A stretch of DNA of 64,000 nucleotides from a virus (IMGVR_UViG_3300029984_000001:62001-126000); one strand, 5' to 3'; counted from the first letter of the stretch, positions 53,355-62,011 are shown. The notes: generated by a model not told the origin, from the letters alone. A program made the numbers and translations.

Positions 53355-53513
53355 ATGAAAAAAGAAATACAAGACCATATTAAATATCTAAAAAGTCTAA
53401 CTATCGAAGAGAAGAATCAAAAGTTTGATAAATTTTTAAATGGATTAAAAGATTTAAATTTAGATTTAAATAATGAATTGAAAATATTAAAAACGATAAG
53501 AGGTGAATATTAA
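53355..53513 (+). CDS. Small helical hypothetical protein, 52 aa
   Basis: ATG 53355 after TTAGGAGGATTTGATTGAT. Encodes M-K-K-E-I-Q-D-H-I-K-Y-L-K and further Lys/Glu/Leu-rich sequence, predicted fully helical and perhaps a coiled coil. The stop at 53511-53513 lies one base before the next gene's ATG. No function recognised. Confidence 0.6.
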   Translation: MKKEIQDHIKYLKSLTIEEKNQKFDKFLNGLKDLNLDLNNELKILKTIRGEY

Positions 53514-53514
53514 G

Positions 53515-53667
53515 ATGAATAATGTTAAAATAACCAATGAAAACATTATACAAGGAAATTCAACATCAAATACTATAGTAATAGGATTCAATGAAATTTC
53601 AAATAATATTCCAATAGAAATAAATTCTATTGGAATGAGATTGTTTTTATTGAATAGAAAAATATAA
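53515..53667 (+). CDS. Small hypothetical protein, 50 aa
   Basis: ATG 53515, with AGAGGTG inside the end of the previous gene as its ribosome site. Encodes a beta-rich peptide (I-I-Q-G-N-S-T-S-N-T-I-V-I-G-F). It ends at TAA 53665-53667 and is followed by a terminator. No family recognised. Confidence 0.55.
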   Translation: MNNVKITNENIIQGNSTSNTIVIGFNEISNNIPIEINSIGMRLFLLNRKI

Positions 53668-53680
53668 TTTCTTAAAAATA

Positions 53681-53712
53681 TTAGGGTGCCCACTCACCCT
53701 TTTATTTTTTTG
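53681..53712 (+). terminator. Intrinsic terminator
   Basis: Stem AGGGTG / CACCCT followed by TTTATTTTTTTG. Confidence 0.82.
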
Positions 53713-53733
53713 TAAAATAAGGAGTGATAATAT

Positions 53734-53946
53734 ATGGATGCTTTTGAAAAACATATAGCTAAATGTATTCAGAATAGGGATAATTATAAACCATATAAAC
53801 CTGTATATAAAAAAGATATTATTCAAATTGATCCTAAAGATATACCATTACCAAAATTTAGAAAATTTGAACAGAGATATTTAGTTGATGAAAATGGAAA
53901 TGAAATAAAACTACCAGACTTATTTGAAAGAGAACAAGAAAAATAA
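53734..53946 (+). CDS. Hypothetical protein, 70 aa
   Basis: ATG start after AAGGAGTGATAATAT. A small charged protein with Tyr/Lys/Pro-rich middle (Y-K-P-Y-K-P-V-Y-K-K-D) and acidic C-terminus. No family recognised. It lies between a terminator and the recombinase gene; no clear promoter of either phage type precedes it. Confidence 0.55.
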   Translation: MDAFEKHIAKCIQNRDNYKPYKPVYKKDIIQIDPKDIPLPKFRKFEQRYLVDENGNEIKLPDLFEREQEK

Positions 53947-54013
53947 GTATACATTTTATTTTTTATTACATACTAGGAAACTATAAACTAATATAAATTA
54001 GGAGGTTTAAACT

Positions 54014-55258
54014 ATGAGTTTATTAGCACAAAGATTTAGAGATATTACATCTAAAAGTAAAGACAAAACTATGTCTATGGAAGCTAAAGGTAATATATGT
54101 TATTCAACAGGATTTGTTACTTTTGATTTCTTAAATGGTTATTTAGTTCACGTACAAAATGAAAAGAAGAATTTAAATTATAAGTATTATAATTGTGGGA
54201 TTCAAGATGGAACAATGAATTTATTCATTGGTAGATCACAATCTGGTAAAACTACATTTGCAATGCAAAGTGGATTTAATATTATTAAAGATTATCCTAC
54301 AGCATGTTTTTTTCATGATGATGTAGAGGGTGGAATTAATGACGCTAGAAAGAGAGTACTTACAGGACTTCCAATGGAAGCATTAAAAGAGAAATATATA
54401 TGTAGAGATGCAGGAGTACATACAGAAAACTTCTATGAAAGAATTAGAATGATATATGAAGAAAAATTGAATAACTATAAGGATTATTCTTATGATACTG
54501 GGGTTTTGGGTGAGTCTGGAGACCCATTAATAAAATTAGAACCTACAGTATATTTATTAGACTCAATGGCGATGTTGTGTTCTAAAGATTTAGCAGATGA
54601 AGCAGGACTTCCATCACCAATGCAAATTCCTGGTATTGCTAAGAAAAACACTACAATGCTTAGACAAATTACACCAATGCTTAAAGCTGCAAATATCATA
54701 TTATTTGTCATCAATCATCTTTTACCAGAAATTTCTATTATGCCAAAGAAGGGTCAATTGAGATATCTTAAACCTGGAGAAAGAATTACAGCAGGTGAAA
54801 CACAAATATTACTTGCAAGTAATACTATAAGATTTGATGATAGTAAATTGAAAGAAAAAGATGGGATGGGATTTGAAGGTGCATTTGTAGACGTATCATT
54901 AGTTAAATCAAGACAAAACATTTCAGGTAGAGCTGTAACTATGGTATTTGATCCTAAGATTGGTTATGATCCAGATTTATCATTATTAGCTTTATTAAAA
55001 GCTAATGGAAAAATTAACGGTCAAGGACAAGGTATGTATTTATTTGATAGAGACGATGTTAAGTTCTCCCAAAAGAAATTCAAAGAAAAATTAAATGATG
55101 AAAATGAAACAGAATTCTATGATCTTGTTATGTCTTCAGTTATGGAAGTTCTTAAATCTATGGTTATTGAGAATGATGATAGTAAGATATTGAATAGAAA
55201 TGAAAGATTCTCTAGTGGTATATTGGCTAAAATGAATAGTATGGTCAAAGCCGCATAA
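54014..55258 (+). CDS. RecA/UvsX-like recombinase, 414 aa
   Basis: ATG start after TTAGGAGGTTTAAACT. The RecA fold is visible: Walker A G-R-S-Q-S-G-K-T (73-80), Walker B-type strand T-V-Y-L-L-D-S-M-A-M, the F-V-I-N-H-L segment where RecA has its sensor and loop L1, and S-R-Q-N-I-S-G-R-A-V-T-M-V-F-D. The arrangement resembles phage UvsX-type strand-exchange proteins more than bacterial RecA. It would pair DNA strands in recombination-dependent replication and repair, together with the SbcD-type nuclease and DnaB-type helicase in this window. Confidence 0.85.
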   Translation: MSLLAQRFRDITSKSKDKTMSMEAKGNICYSTGFVTFDFLNGYLVHVQNEKKNLNYKYYNCGIQDGTMNLFIGRSQSGKTTFAMQSGFNIIKDYPTACFFHDDVEGGINDARKRVLTGLPMEALKEKYICRDAGVHTENFYERIRMIYEEKLNNYKDYSYDTGVLGESGDPLIKLEPTVYLLDSMAMLCSKDLADEAGLPSPMQIPGIAKKNTTMLRQITPMLKAANIILFVINHLLPEISIMPKKGQLRYLKPGERITAGETQILLASNTIRFDDSKLKEKDGMGFEGAFVDVSLVKSRQNISGRAVTMVFDPKIGYDPDLSLLALLKANGKINGQGQGMYLFDRDDVKFSQKKFKEKLNDENETEFYDLVMSSVMEVLKSMVIENDDSKILNRNERFSSGILAKMNSMVKAA

Positions 55259-55267
55259 AAATCATTT

Positions 55268-55289
55268 GAATTATATATTATATATGTGT
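55268..55289 (+). promoter_or_regulatory. Early-type phage promoter, TATATTAT-N5-TG
   Basis: TGAATTATATATTAT, 5 nt, TGT, in the leader of the RNA polymerase beta C-terminal gene. A 7-bp hairpin GTATAGT / ACTATAC and an unused AGGAGG follow before the start. Confidence 0.7.
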
Positions 55290-55375
55290 ATAGTGGTTGA
55301 AATATACTACTATACATTTTATCATTGATGTTAGGAGGTATATTTAGTATATAGATTTTGAGGGGAGTGTATTAA

Positions 55376-57544
55376 TTGAACAATGTATTAGAGATTAATA
55401 GAAATATTGTAGAAATTATAGAGAAAGAAAAAACTAGAATACCTAATATGGAAAGATTATTAGGATATTCTGCAAATATGCCATCGAACTCTGCTAACAG
55501 TGGATCTCGTCGCTTATTAATGGTTTCACAAGCATCACAAAGACTTGAGGTTTATAATTCTCAAAGACCTCTTTTATCTACTGGATCAGAAAATCAGATA
55601 GGACATTATTCTTCAGAATTTGTTAAGACTGAAGATGAATTGAAAGTAATCGCTAGAGTAGAAAAATATAGATTTGTACCTGGACATAATTATTTTCTAT
55701 TAGTACAGAATACTAGAACAGGGGAATTTGATTTTATACAAAGGATAGGACATAGTCATAATACAGAATCTTACGGATTCTTGTATAACAATACATATAT
55801 AGATAAAGTAAAACCAGGATACACAATACCAAAAGGAGTTCCAATTAAAAAATCTACTTCATATGATGATAATAATAATAGGGAGGATGGAGTTAATCTC
55901 GACGTTACTTATATAACTAATGAAGAAACAAAAGAGGATTCTATTGAAATATCAGATTATGGTGCTGAATTATTATCTGCCCCTTTAATAGAAAATTTCT
56001 CTACTTTCTTAAGTGAAAATGAAATACCTGTAAATACATATGGGAATGATACAGTATATAAAGCTATTCCAGATATAGGAGAAAAAATAGCTAATGGTAT
56101 AGTTATGGTTACTAGAGTTGAAAAGAAGAATGAAATAATGTTTGCACAGTCAACCGAAAATTTGAAAAAGATATTTATAGGAGATACTAGATTTTCTTTA
56201 AAAGGTGAAGTAGTAGATATAAATATATATTGTAATAATCCTGAATTTTTAAATACTAATCCTAATTATGCTCAGTTTAAATATTACTATGATCAACAAA
56301 TGGATTTTGCAAAAGAAATGGTAGACGCGATTGAAACATATACAGATGTAAAGAGACATTCTTATCAATTAGAAAAATTACATTATAGATTAAAACAACA
56401 ACTAGAAGAAGTTCCGTTCTCTAAAGATAAAAGTTTTAGTAATATTCTAATTGAAATTACTGCTGTAGAAATGAATCCTTTAAGAGTTGGTGATAAGATC
56501 ACAAATAGATATGGTGGTAAAGGAGTTATATCTGAAATAAGACCAAGACATATGATGCCATATACTATTGTCAATGGAGAGAAAATTTATGCAGATATAA
56601 TTTATAATTCTAATACATGTGTTAATAGAGTTAACCCTGGACAACTATTTGAGATGTCTATAAACTTCATTGGTCAAAATATAACTTCTAGAATAAATGC
56701 AGGCGATAATATAAATTCTCTAATGGAAATGTACTATAATTTTATAAGAATAGTCGCACCAGACATGTATAAATTTGTTAGAGAGAAATTTAAAGTAGAT
56801 GAATTAGGTTCAATGGTACAAATATTAGAATCTATTAAAAGAGATGGTGGAATTAATGTATCACAAAAACCTATAACAGAAGTAATGACAGTAGATAAAT
56901 TGAAAGAATTGTATGATGTATTACCTTGGATAGAACAGTATAAAGTAATTGTCCCTCAAGTAAACAGTAATGGGGATATTAGATACATTTACGCTAGAAG
57001 AAGAATGGTAATATCAAAACAATACATGTATAGATTAAAACAGTATGCAGAAGAGAAATTCTCTGTTACTTCTTTATCTACCACTAATATCAGAAATGAA
57101 AATAGTAAGAACTCTTTGAAGAAGAACCATAAATCTCCTTACTCAAAAACCCCTACTCGCTTCACCTCGGAGATGGAGGTTCATGACATGATTCATTTAG
57201 GTGCAGAGAATGTTATTACAATATTAATGATACATTCAGCATCTCCAGCTGCACGGCGTCTTTGTGAACAGTTGTTAACAGGAGATCCGTTTAAAGTTGA
57301 TATAAGATTAGATGAAAATTGTAGAAACCGTTCAGTGGAGATAGTTAATACATATTTAAGAACCATAGGATTGAAATTGAACTTTAAGAAAATTCCTAGG
57401 GTTAAAACACAATTTATGACTAGAAGTATAGATTTTATGGAAAGATGTAAAGAGGATGAAAAGTTAACATTTATGCATCGTGATTCATTTGATACCAAAA
57501 GAAAATTTTGTCATAGAGGTAGAAGTAAATTAAAAAGAGATTAA
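55376..57544 (+). CDS. RNA polymerase beta subunit, C-terminal fragment, 722 aa
   Basis: TTG start after GAGGGGAGTG. It carries the C-terminal half of beta: G-D-K-I-T-N-R-Y-G-G-K-G-V-I-S-E-I (cellular GDKMAGRHGNKGV), M-M-P-Y, R-V-N-P-G-Q-L-F-E-M (cellular MNxGQxLE), and F-T-S-E-M-E-V-H-D (cellular RFGEMEVWAL). This forms part of the active-site lining and switch/clamp region. After the conserved core, the C-terminal tail holds three F-M-x-R motifs (680-683, 687-690, 699-702) and a basic end (R-G-R-S-K-L-K-R-D). The N-terminal half is encoded separately from 62712. Such a split matches AR9/phiKZ-type polymerases. Confidence 0.92.
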   Translation: MNNVLEINRNIVEIIEKEKTRIPNMERLLGYSANMPSNSANSGSRRLLMVSQASQRLEVYNSQRPLLSTGSENQIGHYSSEFVKTEDELKVIARVEKYRFVPGHNYFLLVQNTRTGEFDFIQRIGHSHNTESYGFLYNNTYIDKVKPGYTIPKGVPIKKSTSYDDNNNREDGVNLDVTYITNEETKEDSIEISDYGAELLSAPLIENFSTFLSENEIPVNTYGNDTVYKAIPDIGEKIANGIVMVTRVEKKNEIMFAQSTENLKKIFIGDTRFSLKGEVVDINIYCNNPEFLNTNPNYAQFKYYYDQQMDFAKEMVDAIETYTDVKRHSYQLEKLHYRLKQQLEEVPFSKDKSFSNILIEITAVEMNPLRVGDKITNRYGGKGVISEIRPRHMMPYTIVNGEKIYADIIYNSNTCVNRVNPGQLFEMSINFIGQNITSRINAGDNINSLMEMYYNFIRIVAPDMYKFVREKFKVDELGSMVQILESIKRDGGINVSQKPITEVMTVDKLKELYDVLPWIEQYKVIVPQVNSNGDIRYIYARRRMVISKQYMYRLKQYAEEKFSVTSLSTTNIRNENSKNSLKKNHKSPYSKTPTRFTSEMEVHDMIHLGAENVITILMIHSASPAARRLCEQLLTGDPFKVDIRLDENCRNRSVEIVNTYLRTIGLKLNFKKIPRVKTQFMTRSIDFMERCKEDEKLTFMHRDSFDTKRKFCHRGRSKLKRD

Positions 57545-57547
57545 ATA

Positions 57548-57576
57548 TTAGATAGGATTAATCTCCTATCTAATAC
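57548..57576 (+). terminator. Hairpin after RNA polymerase beta gene
   Basis: Stem TTAGATAGGA / TCCTATCTAA with a 6-nt loop. The following sequence TACAAAAAAG lacks a good T tract, so termination may be partial. Confidence 0.5.
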
Positions 57577-57593
57577 AAAAAAGAGGTGATAAA

Positions 57594-58448
57594 ATGGAAA
57601 TGAAAAAATTCATGACTAGAGATGAAAAGATTAATCCAGATTTATTATTGAGATATCCACGTATAGGTGAGACTAGTATAAATAAAAGAGGAAGTACATT
57701 AGAAATAGTAGATTATAGAAAATGGGATCAAGTAGATGTAATGGTAATAACTAGATTAGAATCTGGTGAATTCAAATATTATAGATCAAATAATTGTGAA
57801 TATAGTTGTTTCATCAAAGGTTCAATAGGATCACCTTTTGACAAATCTACTTGTGGTGTTGGATATATGGGAATTGGGTCTTATTCATCTATCACACACC
57901 CAAAACTTCATATGTTTTGGAGTGGTATGTTATTTAGAGGATATAATGATAAGTATTATGGAAATAATACTTATATGGATGTAACAGTAGATTTTAGATT
58001 TCATAATTTTCAATATTTTGCAGAGTGGGCTGAACAGAACTATTATGAAATCAATGGAGAAAGAATGACCTTGGATAAAGATGTATTATTTAAAGGTAAT
58101 AAAATATACAGTCCAGAAACTTGTTGTTTTCTCCCTAATAACCTAAATGTAATGTTTACAAAAAGACAAATCGATAGAGGAGAATTACCAATAGGTGTAA
58201 CACGTAAGGATGATTGTACACAAAATCCTTATAGAGTTTCTATGTCTGTGGATGGGAAGGGTGCTGTTCATATTGGGACATTTCCAACTCCAGAAAAAGC
58301 ATTCATTGCTTATAAAGAAGCAAAGGAAGAAGAGATAGAAAAACAAGCAAATATATACTTGAATGAGAAAGGCGGACAATTTATTCCACAGTTTAGAGAC
58401 ATTGTTTATCCAGCTTTATTACGTTATAAAGTCGAGATTACAGATTAA
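57594..58448 (+). CDS. Free-standing AP2-domain homing endonuclease, 284 aa
   Basis: ATG start after AAGAGGTGATAAA; an in-frame ATG two codons later would give M-K-K-F-M-T-R. Residues about 90-190 contain conserved Trp, His and Cys positions (M-F-W-S-G-M-L-F-R-G-Y, F-A-E-W-A, E-R-M-T-L-D-K-D-V-L) of the phage HNH/AP2 homing nuclease type. Residues about 200-260 (R-G-E-L-P-I-G-V ... Y-R-V-S-M-S-V-D-G-K ... I-G-T-F-P-T-P-E-K-A-F-I-A-Y) are an AP2-like DNA-binding domain. It is the intact relative of the broken gene at 3975-4805, with the same C-terminus V-E-I-T-D. Both sit directly behind RNA polymerase genes. Confidence 0.75.
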   Translation: MEMKKFMTRDEKINPDLLLRYPRIGETSINKRGSTLEIVDYRKWDQVDVMVITRLESGEFKYYRSNNCEYSCFIKGSIGSPFDKSTCGVGYMGIGSYSSITHPKLHMFWSGMLFRGYNDKYYGNNTYMDVTVDFRFHNFQYFAEWAEQNYYEINGERMTLDKDVLFKGNKIYSPETCCFLPNNLNVMFTKRQIDRGELPIGVTRKDDCTQNPYRVSMSVDGKGAVHIGTFPTPEKAFIAYKEAKEEEIEKQANIYLNEKGGQFIPQFRDIVYPALLRYKVEITD

Positions 58449-58466
58449 AAGGAAAGAAGGTTTAAT

Positions 58467-58856
58467 ATGGATAATATAAATACTAAATTTACTACTTGTG
58501 TTTTTATGAAAGTGTTTACTCCTACTGAAGAATTAGTAAAAGTAGAAAGAGCTATTTCTAAATCAATTATAAGAGAAGAAGGTACTGATTATTTTCATGT
58601 AACAACTAAAAATACTATAATAATAAAACATTTAACTTCTATGTATAATGGGATTAAAAGTGGTGATCCTTTTCGGGTAAAGACTTATTTAGGTTTAATA
58701 GAATCTAACCAACTACTAGCTAATTTTGCAAATGAAAATTGTTACGTTGAAATAAATGAAATTAAACATATATTACAAATTAAATCAATAGAAAAATTAG
58801 AGGAGGGTCATGTAAAAGTAACATTCATTCTTGCTGGTTTTAAAATTAAATTTTAA
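58467..58856 (+). CDS. Hypothetical protein, 129 aa
   Basis: ATG start after AAAGGAAAGAAGGTTTAAT. A compact alpha/beta protein with a beta-rich C-terminus (H-V-K-V-T-F-I-L-A-G-F-K-I-K-F). It contains C-V-F-M-K-V-F near the N-terminus, which is not a full F-M-x-R. No family recognised. It shares its transcript with the AP2 nuclease. Confidence 0.6.
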   Translation: MDNINTKFTTCVFMKVFTPTEELVKVERAISKSIIREEGTDYFHVTTKNTIIIKHLTSMYNGIKSGDPFRVKTYLGLIESNQLLANFANENCYVEINEIKHILQIKSIEKLEEGHVKVTFILAGFKIKF

Positions 58857-58858
58857 AT

Positions 58859-58880
58859 AGATTATATATTATAAATATGA
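58859..58880 (+). promoter_or_regulatory. Early-type phage promoter, TATATTAT-N5-TG
   Basis: AGATTATATATTAT, 5 nt, TGA, about 17 nt before the DNA ligase ATG. Confidence 0.72.
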
Positions 58881-58896
58881 AGAAAGGAGGTTTAAT

Positions 58897-61197
58897 ATGG
58901 ACGAGAATTTAAAATTAATCTTTGATAATTTAATGAAAGGGATTCTTCCTACTGATGATGATAAATTGTTTGTTAATACCTATATAAAAAATATATTAGA
59001 TACAGTGAATTTATCGGAGAGACAAATAGAAGATTCTAAAATAGTATTACAAATTTGTAATACTATTTTTAGTTGTACAGATTTAAAGTTTGTTAATAGT
59101 CAGGTATGGGATTTATTGATGGAGAGGTATAAAATATACCATCCAGATAATTTTCAAGTAGGAAGTTTTGATATTGATTTTAAATCAACAATTAAACAAC
59201 AAAATCAGGAGTCAAAAGAAAATATGAAAGTCTTTATGGTGCGTCTTGACAAGACTCAGGAAGATAAAATGTTGTTCAAAGAAGAATTAGCAAGTTCTTC
59301 GTATAAAGCACCTGAAGAGACCTATTACAAAACATTTATGAAACGTGAAGGTGCTTATATTAATAAAAGGAATACGAATACTCCTCATAATTATCAAAAA
59401 CTTGTTGGTACTTTAGATAAAGTAAAGTTTGTATTAAATCAACAAGCAATAGAAAAAGGTGTATTTACTGATTCTAATGTAAAAGTATTAGAAAGGGATT
59501 TCTTTGGTGTTCATATACAACAAGGAATATTAAATCCTAAAAGAATAATAAGAATATTGTTAGAGTTGAAAATTGATGGTGTATCTGCTGAATGTGATGT
59601 AGGAACATGTGTTGATAGTGGACGTTCAAGAGGAGATATGGAATCGGATAAAGCTACAGATCTAACACCAATATTAAAAGGATATAGATTTCCAAATGCT
59701 CCTATATCTTTATATAAAGAACCAAGATTTGGAATGAAGTTTGAAGCTATAATTACTAAACCTGACTTAAATACTTTCAATTATATTAAGAATTATTCTT
59801 ATAAGAATTGTAGAACAGGCATAATAGGATTATTCTCTGGTTCAGATGCATATCAACATCAAAACCTGATTACTCTAGTACCTTTAGCAACATCATTAGA
59901 AGGTGTATTTAAAGATAGAGTAGAAGAGATTGAATTTTTAAATATGTGTTATGCTACTAAAGTTCCTTTAAAGTATGCTGTTATAGAAGGAGACTTAACA
60001 ACTATTCTATTCCAAGTAAAAAGATTCGTTGAAGAAGCAGAAGCTATGAGACCTTATATGGGATACATGTATGATGGAGTGGTATTATCTTATTTGGATC
60101 AAGATATAATAGATAAACTACCTAGATCTAATTACATAAATAAACATACTATAGCTATTAAATTTAATCCAGAGAAAGCTCAAACTACAATTAGAGCTTT
60201 AACTATAACTGTTGGACAAGATGGAGTTATAACTCCTATGATTCATTATGATATAATTAGCTTTATGGGAACTACTCATACCAAATCATCTATACACTCT
60301 TATGAAAGATATAAACAATTAGGTTTCAGATACGGTAATATTGGAGATGCAGAGTATGTAAATGATGTAATGCCATATGTTACTAAACCTGATAATCATT
60401 TTAATGCTGAGATAGATAAAGCTAATGAACCTATACCTTTTCCTACACATTGTCCAGAATGTCAAACTAAACTTATAGAATCTAAATCTGGAAAGAATAT
60501 GATATGTGATAATATCGGATGTAAAGGTAGAGCTTTAAGTAGAGTAGTAAATATGATGAAAAAATTAAATTTAAAAGATTTTGCTGAAGCTGCTTTTGAA
60601 AAAATCAAGATATATTCTTTAACTGAATTATTGAATCTCAGATATGAAGATGTATTAAAGTTTGGTCTAGGAGAAGTGAACTCTCAAAAGTTTATGGATC
60701 GAATGAATTCTATTAAAACAGAACCTATATATGATTATGAAATTCTAGGGTCTTTAGGTATTGATAATATGGGAAGAGGTAAATGGAAATTGATCTTGAA
60801 TAAATATACATTACAAGAAGTAATGTCTATGCCAGAAACTTTTAGATATTCTGCTATCGCTGAGATAAAAGGATTAGGTCCCGAAACAGCTCGTACTCTT
60901 AATGATAGAATGGAATTCTTTATGGAGGATTTGATTACTGTAGGATGTTTAAAGAATATAGTAATATCAAAAGGGGTTACTTTACCTAAAGTAAGAATGA
61001 CTGGATTTAGGGATGCTGAACTTATTGAGAAAGCTAAGAAACTTGGTTTTGATATAGGTGAAGGTTCAGTCACTAAAGATACAAATGTATTATTAGTACC
61101 AACACTAAGTCATGAAAGTCCTAAAGTTACAAAAGCAAAAAATGATGGTATACTTATTATGAGTAAACAAGATTTTATAAACCAATATAATTTATAA
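58897..61197 (+). CDS. NAD-dependent DNA ligase (LigA-like), 766 aa
   Basis: ATG start after AAGAAAGGAGGTTTAAT. The adenylation site is K225 in E-L-K-I-D-G-V-S. Further nucleotidyltransferase motifs include Y-M-Y-D-G-V-V-L-S. A four-Cys zinc finger (C-P-E-C ... C-D-N-I-G-C) lies at about 520-545, helix-hairpin-helix repeats at about 545-670, and a C-terminal BRCT domain (V-T-L-P-K-V-R-M-T-G-F ... G-S-V-T-K-D-T-N-V-L-L-V). It seals nicks using NAD+. The catalytic Lys sits about 110 residues later than in bacterial LigA, because of an N-terminal extension that carries two F-M-x-R motifs (113-116 and 147-150). Confidence 0.92.
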   Translation: MDENLKLIFDNLMKGILPTDDDKLFVNTYIKNILDTVNLSERQIEDSKIVLQICNTIFSCTDLKFVNSQVWDLLMERYKIYHPDNFQVGSFDIDFKSTIKQQNQESKENMKVFMVRLDKTQEDKMLFKEELASSSYKAPEETYYKTFMKREGAYINKRNTNTPHNYQKLVGTLDKVKFVLNQQAIEKGVFTDSNVKVLERDFFGVHIQQGILNPKRIIRILLELKIDGVSAECDVGTCVDSGRSRGDMESDKATDLTPILKGYRFPNAPISLYKEPRFGMKFEAIITKPDLNTFNYIKNYSYKNCRTGIIGLFSGSDAYQHQNLITLVPLATSLEGVFKDRVEEIEFLNMCYATKVPLKYAVIEGDLTTILFQVKRFVEEAEAMRPYMGYMYDGVVLSYLDQDIIDKLPRSNYINKHTIAIKFNPEKAQTTIRALTITVGQDGVITPMIHYDIISFMGTTHTKSSIHSYERYKQLGFRYGNIGDAEYVNDVMPYVTKPDNHFNAEIDKANEPIPFPTHCPECQTKLIESKSGKNMICDNIGCKGRALSRVVNMMKKLNLKDFAEAAFEKIKIYSLTELLNLRYEDVLKFGLGEVNSQKFMDRMNSIKTEPIYDYEILGSLGIDNMGRGKWKLILNKYTLQEVMSMPETFRYSAIAEIKGLGPETARTLNDRMEFFMEDLITVGCLKNIVISKGVTLPKVRMTGFRDAELIEKAKKLGFDIGEGSVTKDTNVLLVPTLSHESPKVTKAKNDGILIMSKQDFINQYNL

Positions 61198-61216
61198 TTA
61201 TATATTATAAAAGTGT
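61195..61216 (+). promoter_or_regulatory. Early-type phage promoter, TATATTAT-N5-TG
   Basis: ATAATTATATATTAT, 5 nt, TGT, overlapping the ligase stop region and leading into the 61337 gene. Confidence 0.75.
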
Positions 61217-61257
61217 AATAATAGATTAATATATTAATTTCATAAGGAGGGATGTAT

Positions 61258-61269
61258 ATGATTGTATAA
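61258..61269 (+). other. Minimal open frame M-I-V-stop with strong ribosome site
   Basis: AAGGAGGGATGTAT precedes ATG ATT GTA TAA. A three-codon frame with a near-perfect ribosome site in the leader of the 61337 gene may be a regulatory minicistron or a remnant; its stop lies inside the palindrome at 61262-61279. Confidence 0.4.
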
Positions 61270-61279
61270 AATTATACAA
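61262..61279. repeat. 18-bp palindrome in the 61337 leader
   Basis: TTGTATAA-AA-TTATACAA, perfect 8-bp arms, 48-65 nt downstream of the promoter TG. Candidate operator or leader hairpin. Confidence 0.5.
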
Positions 61280-61336
61280 CATATAACTTATTATTGATAT
61301 ATAAAATATTTATGGAAAATTTAGGAGGAATAAAAA

Positions 61337-61951
61337 ATGTTTAAATTTGAAGAAACTGATATCCCAATGAACTTTACAAATAAACTTAATGCAAAGGAAT
61401 TAGTATGGGAACCAACTGATAGTGCTGACTTCTTTAAAGTATTATTAATTTCAATAAGTGATTTCTTAAAAAGAAAAAAACAAAAAGGACAAGAAGTAGG
61501 ATTCTCTATACAAGACTTAGATGGTAAATTTAAACTTGGTGCTAAAGTAGGATATGAAGAACCATCACCAGATGAAACAACAGGAAACTGGGAATATTCA
61601 TTTACATTTGTTGAAGAAGATATGAAATCATGTAACATCATTTATGATATTGGCGATGCTGGATTCCAACACTTATTTATACAAGATGCTTATCAAGAAC
61701 AAAGAATGAGATTTGATAACTATCAACAAGTCTATGGTGGTATTCTAGATGCAGCTGAATGTCTATTCGAATTCTTAGATCAAAATGCAAGTGAAACTGC
61801 TGAAGTAGAATTAGAGTTAGAAGGATATTTCGTAGCTGGAGTTACTATTAAAGACGGAGAAAAAGATATGTCGTTGACACCATCAGGTGCAATGAAAACA
61901 TTAGTCAAAGGTGACGGGTCTACAGAACAACAAGAAATAACAGCAGCTTAA
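61337..61951 (+). CDS. Hypothetical acidic protein, 204 aa (probably abundant)
   Basis: ATG start after TTAGGAGGAATAAAA, an optimal ribosome site. The product is strongly acidic and soluble, with a helical centre (I-Q-D-A-Y-Q-E-Q-R-M-R-F-D-N-Y) and a beta C-terminal part (V-E-L-E-L-E-G-Y-F-V-A-G). The preferred codons (many GCT, GGA, CCA) differ slightly from the small genes nearby, as in highly expressed genes. No family recognised. It has its own early-type promoter, an odd leader with a palindrome, and a strong terminator. Confidence 0.65.
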   Translation: MFKFEETDIPMNFTNKLNAKELVWEPTDSADFFKVLLISISDFLKRKKQKGQEVGFSIQDLDGKFKLGAKVGYEEPSPDETTGNWEYSFTFVEEDMKSCNIIYDIGDAGFQHLFIQDAYQEQRMRFDNYQQVYGGILDAAECLFEFLDQNASETAEVELELEGYFVAGVTIKDGEKDMSLTPSGAMKTLVKGDGSTEQQEITAA

Positions 61952-61968
61952 TTTAATATATACATATG

Positions 61969-61996
61969 AGACTCCAGTTTTCTGGAGTCTTGATTT
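61969..61996 (+). terminator. Intrinsic terminator
   Basis: Stem AGACTCCAG / CTGGAGTCT with a TTTT loop followed by TGATTTTAT. Confidence 0.88.
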
Positions 61997-62011
61997 TATA
62001 CATAAGTACCT

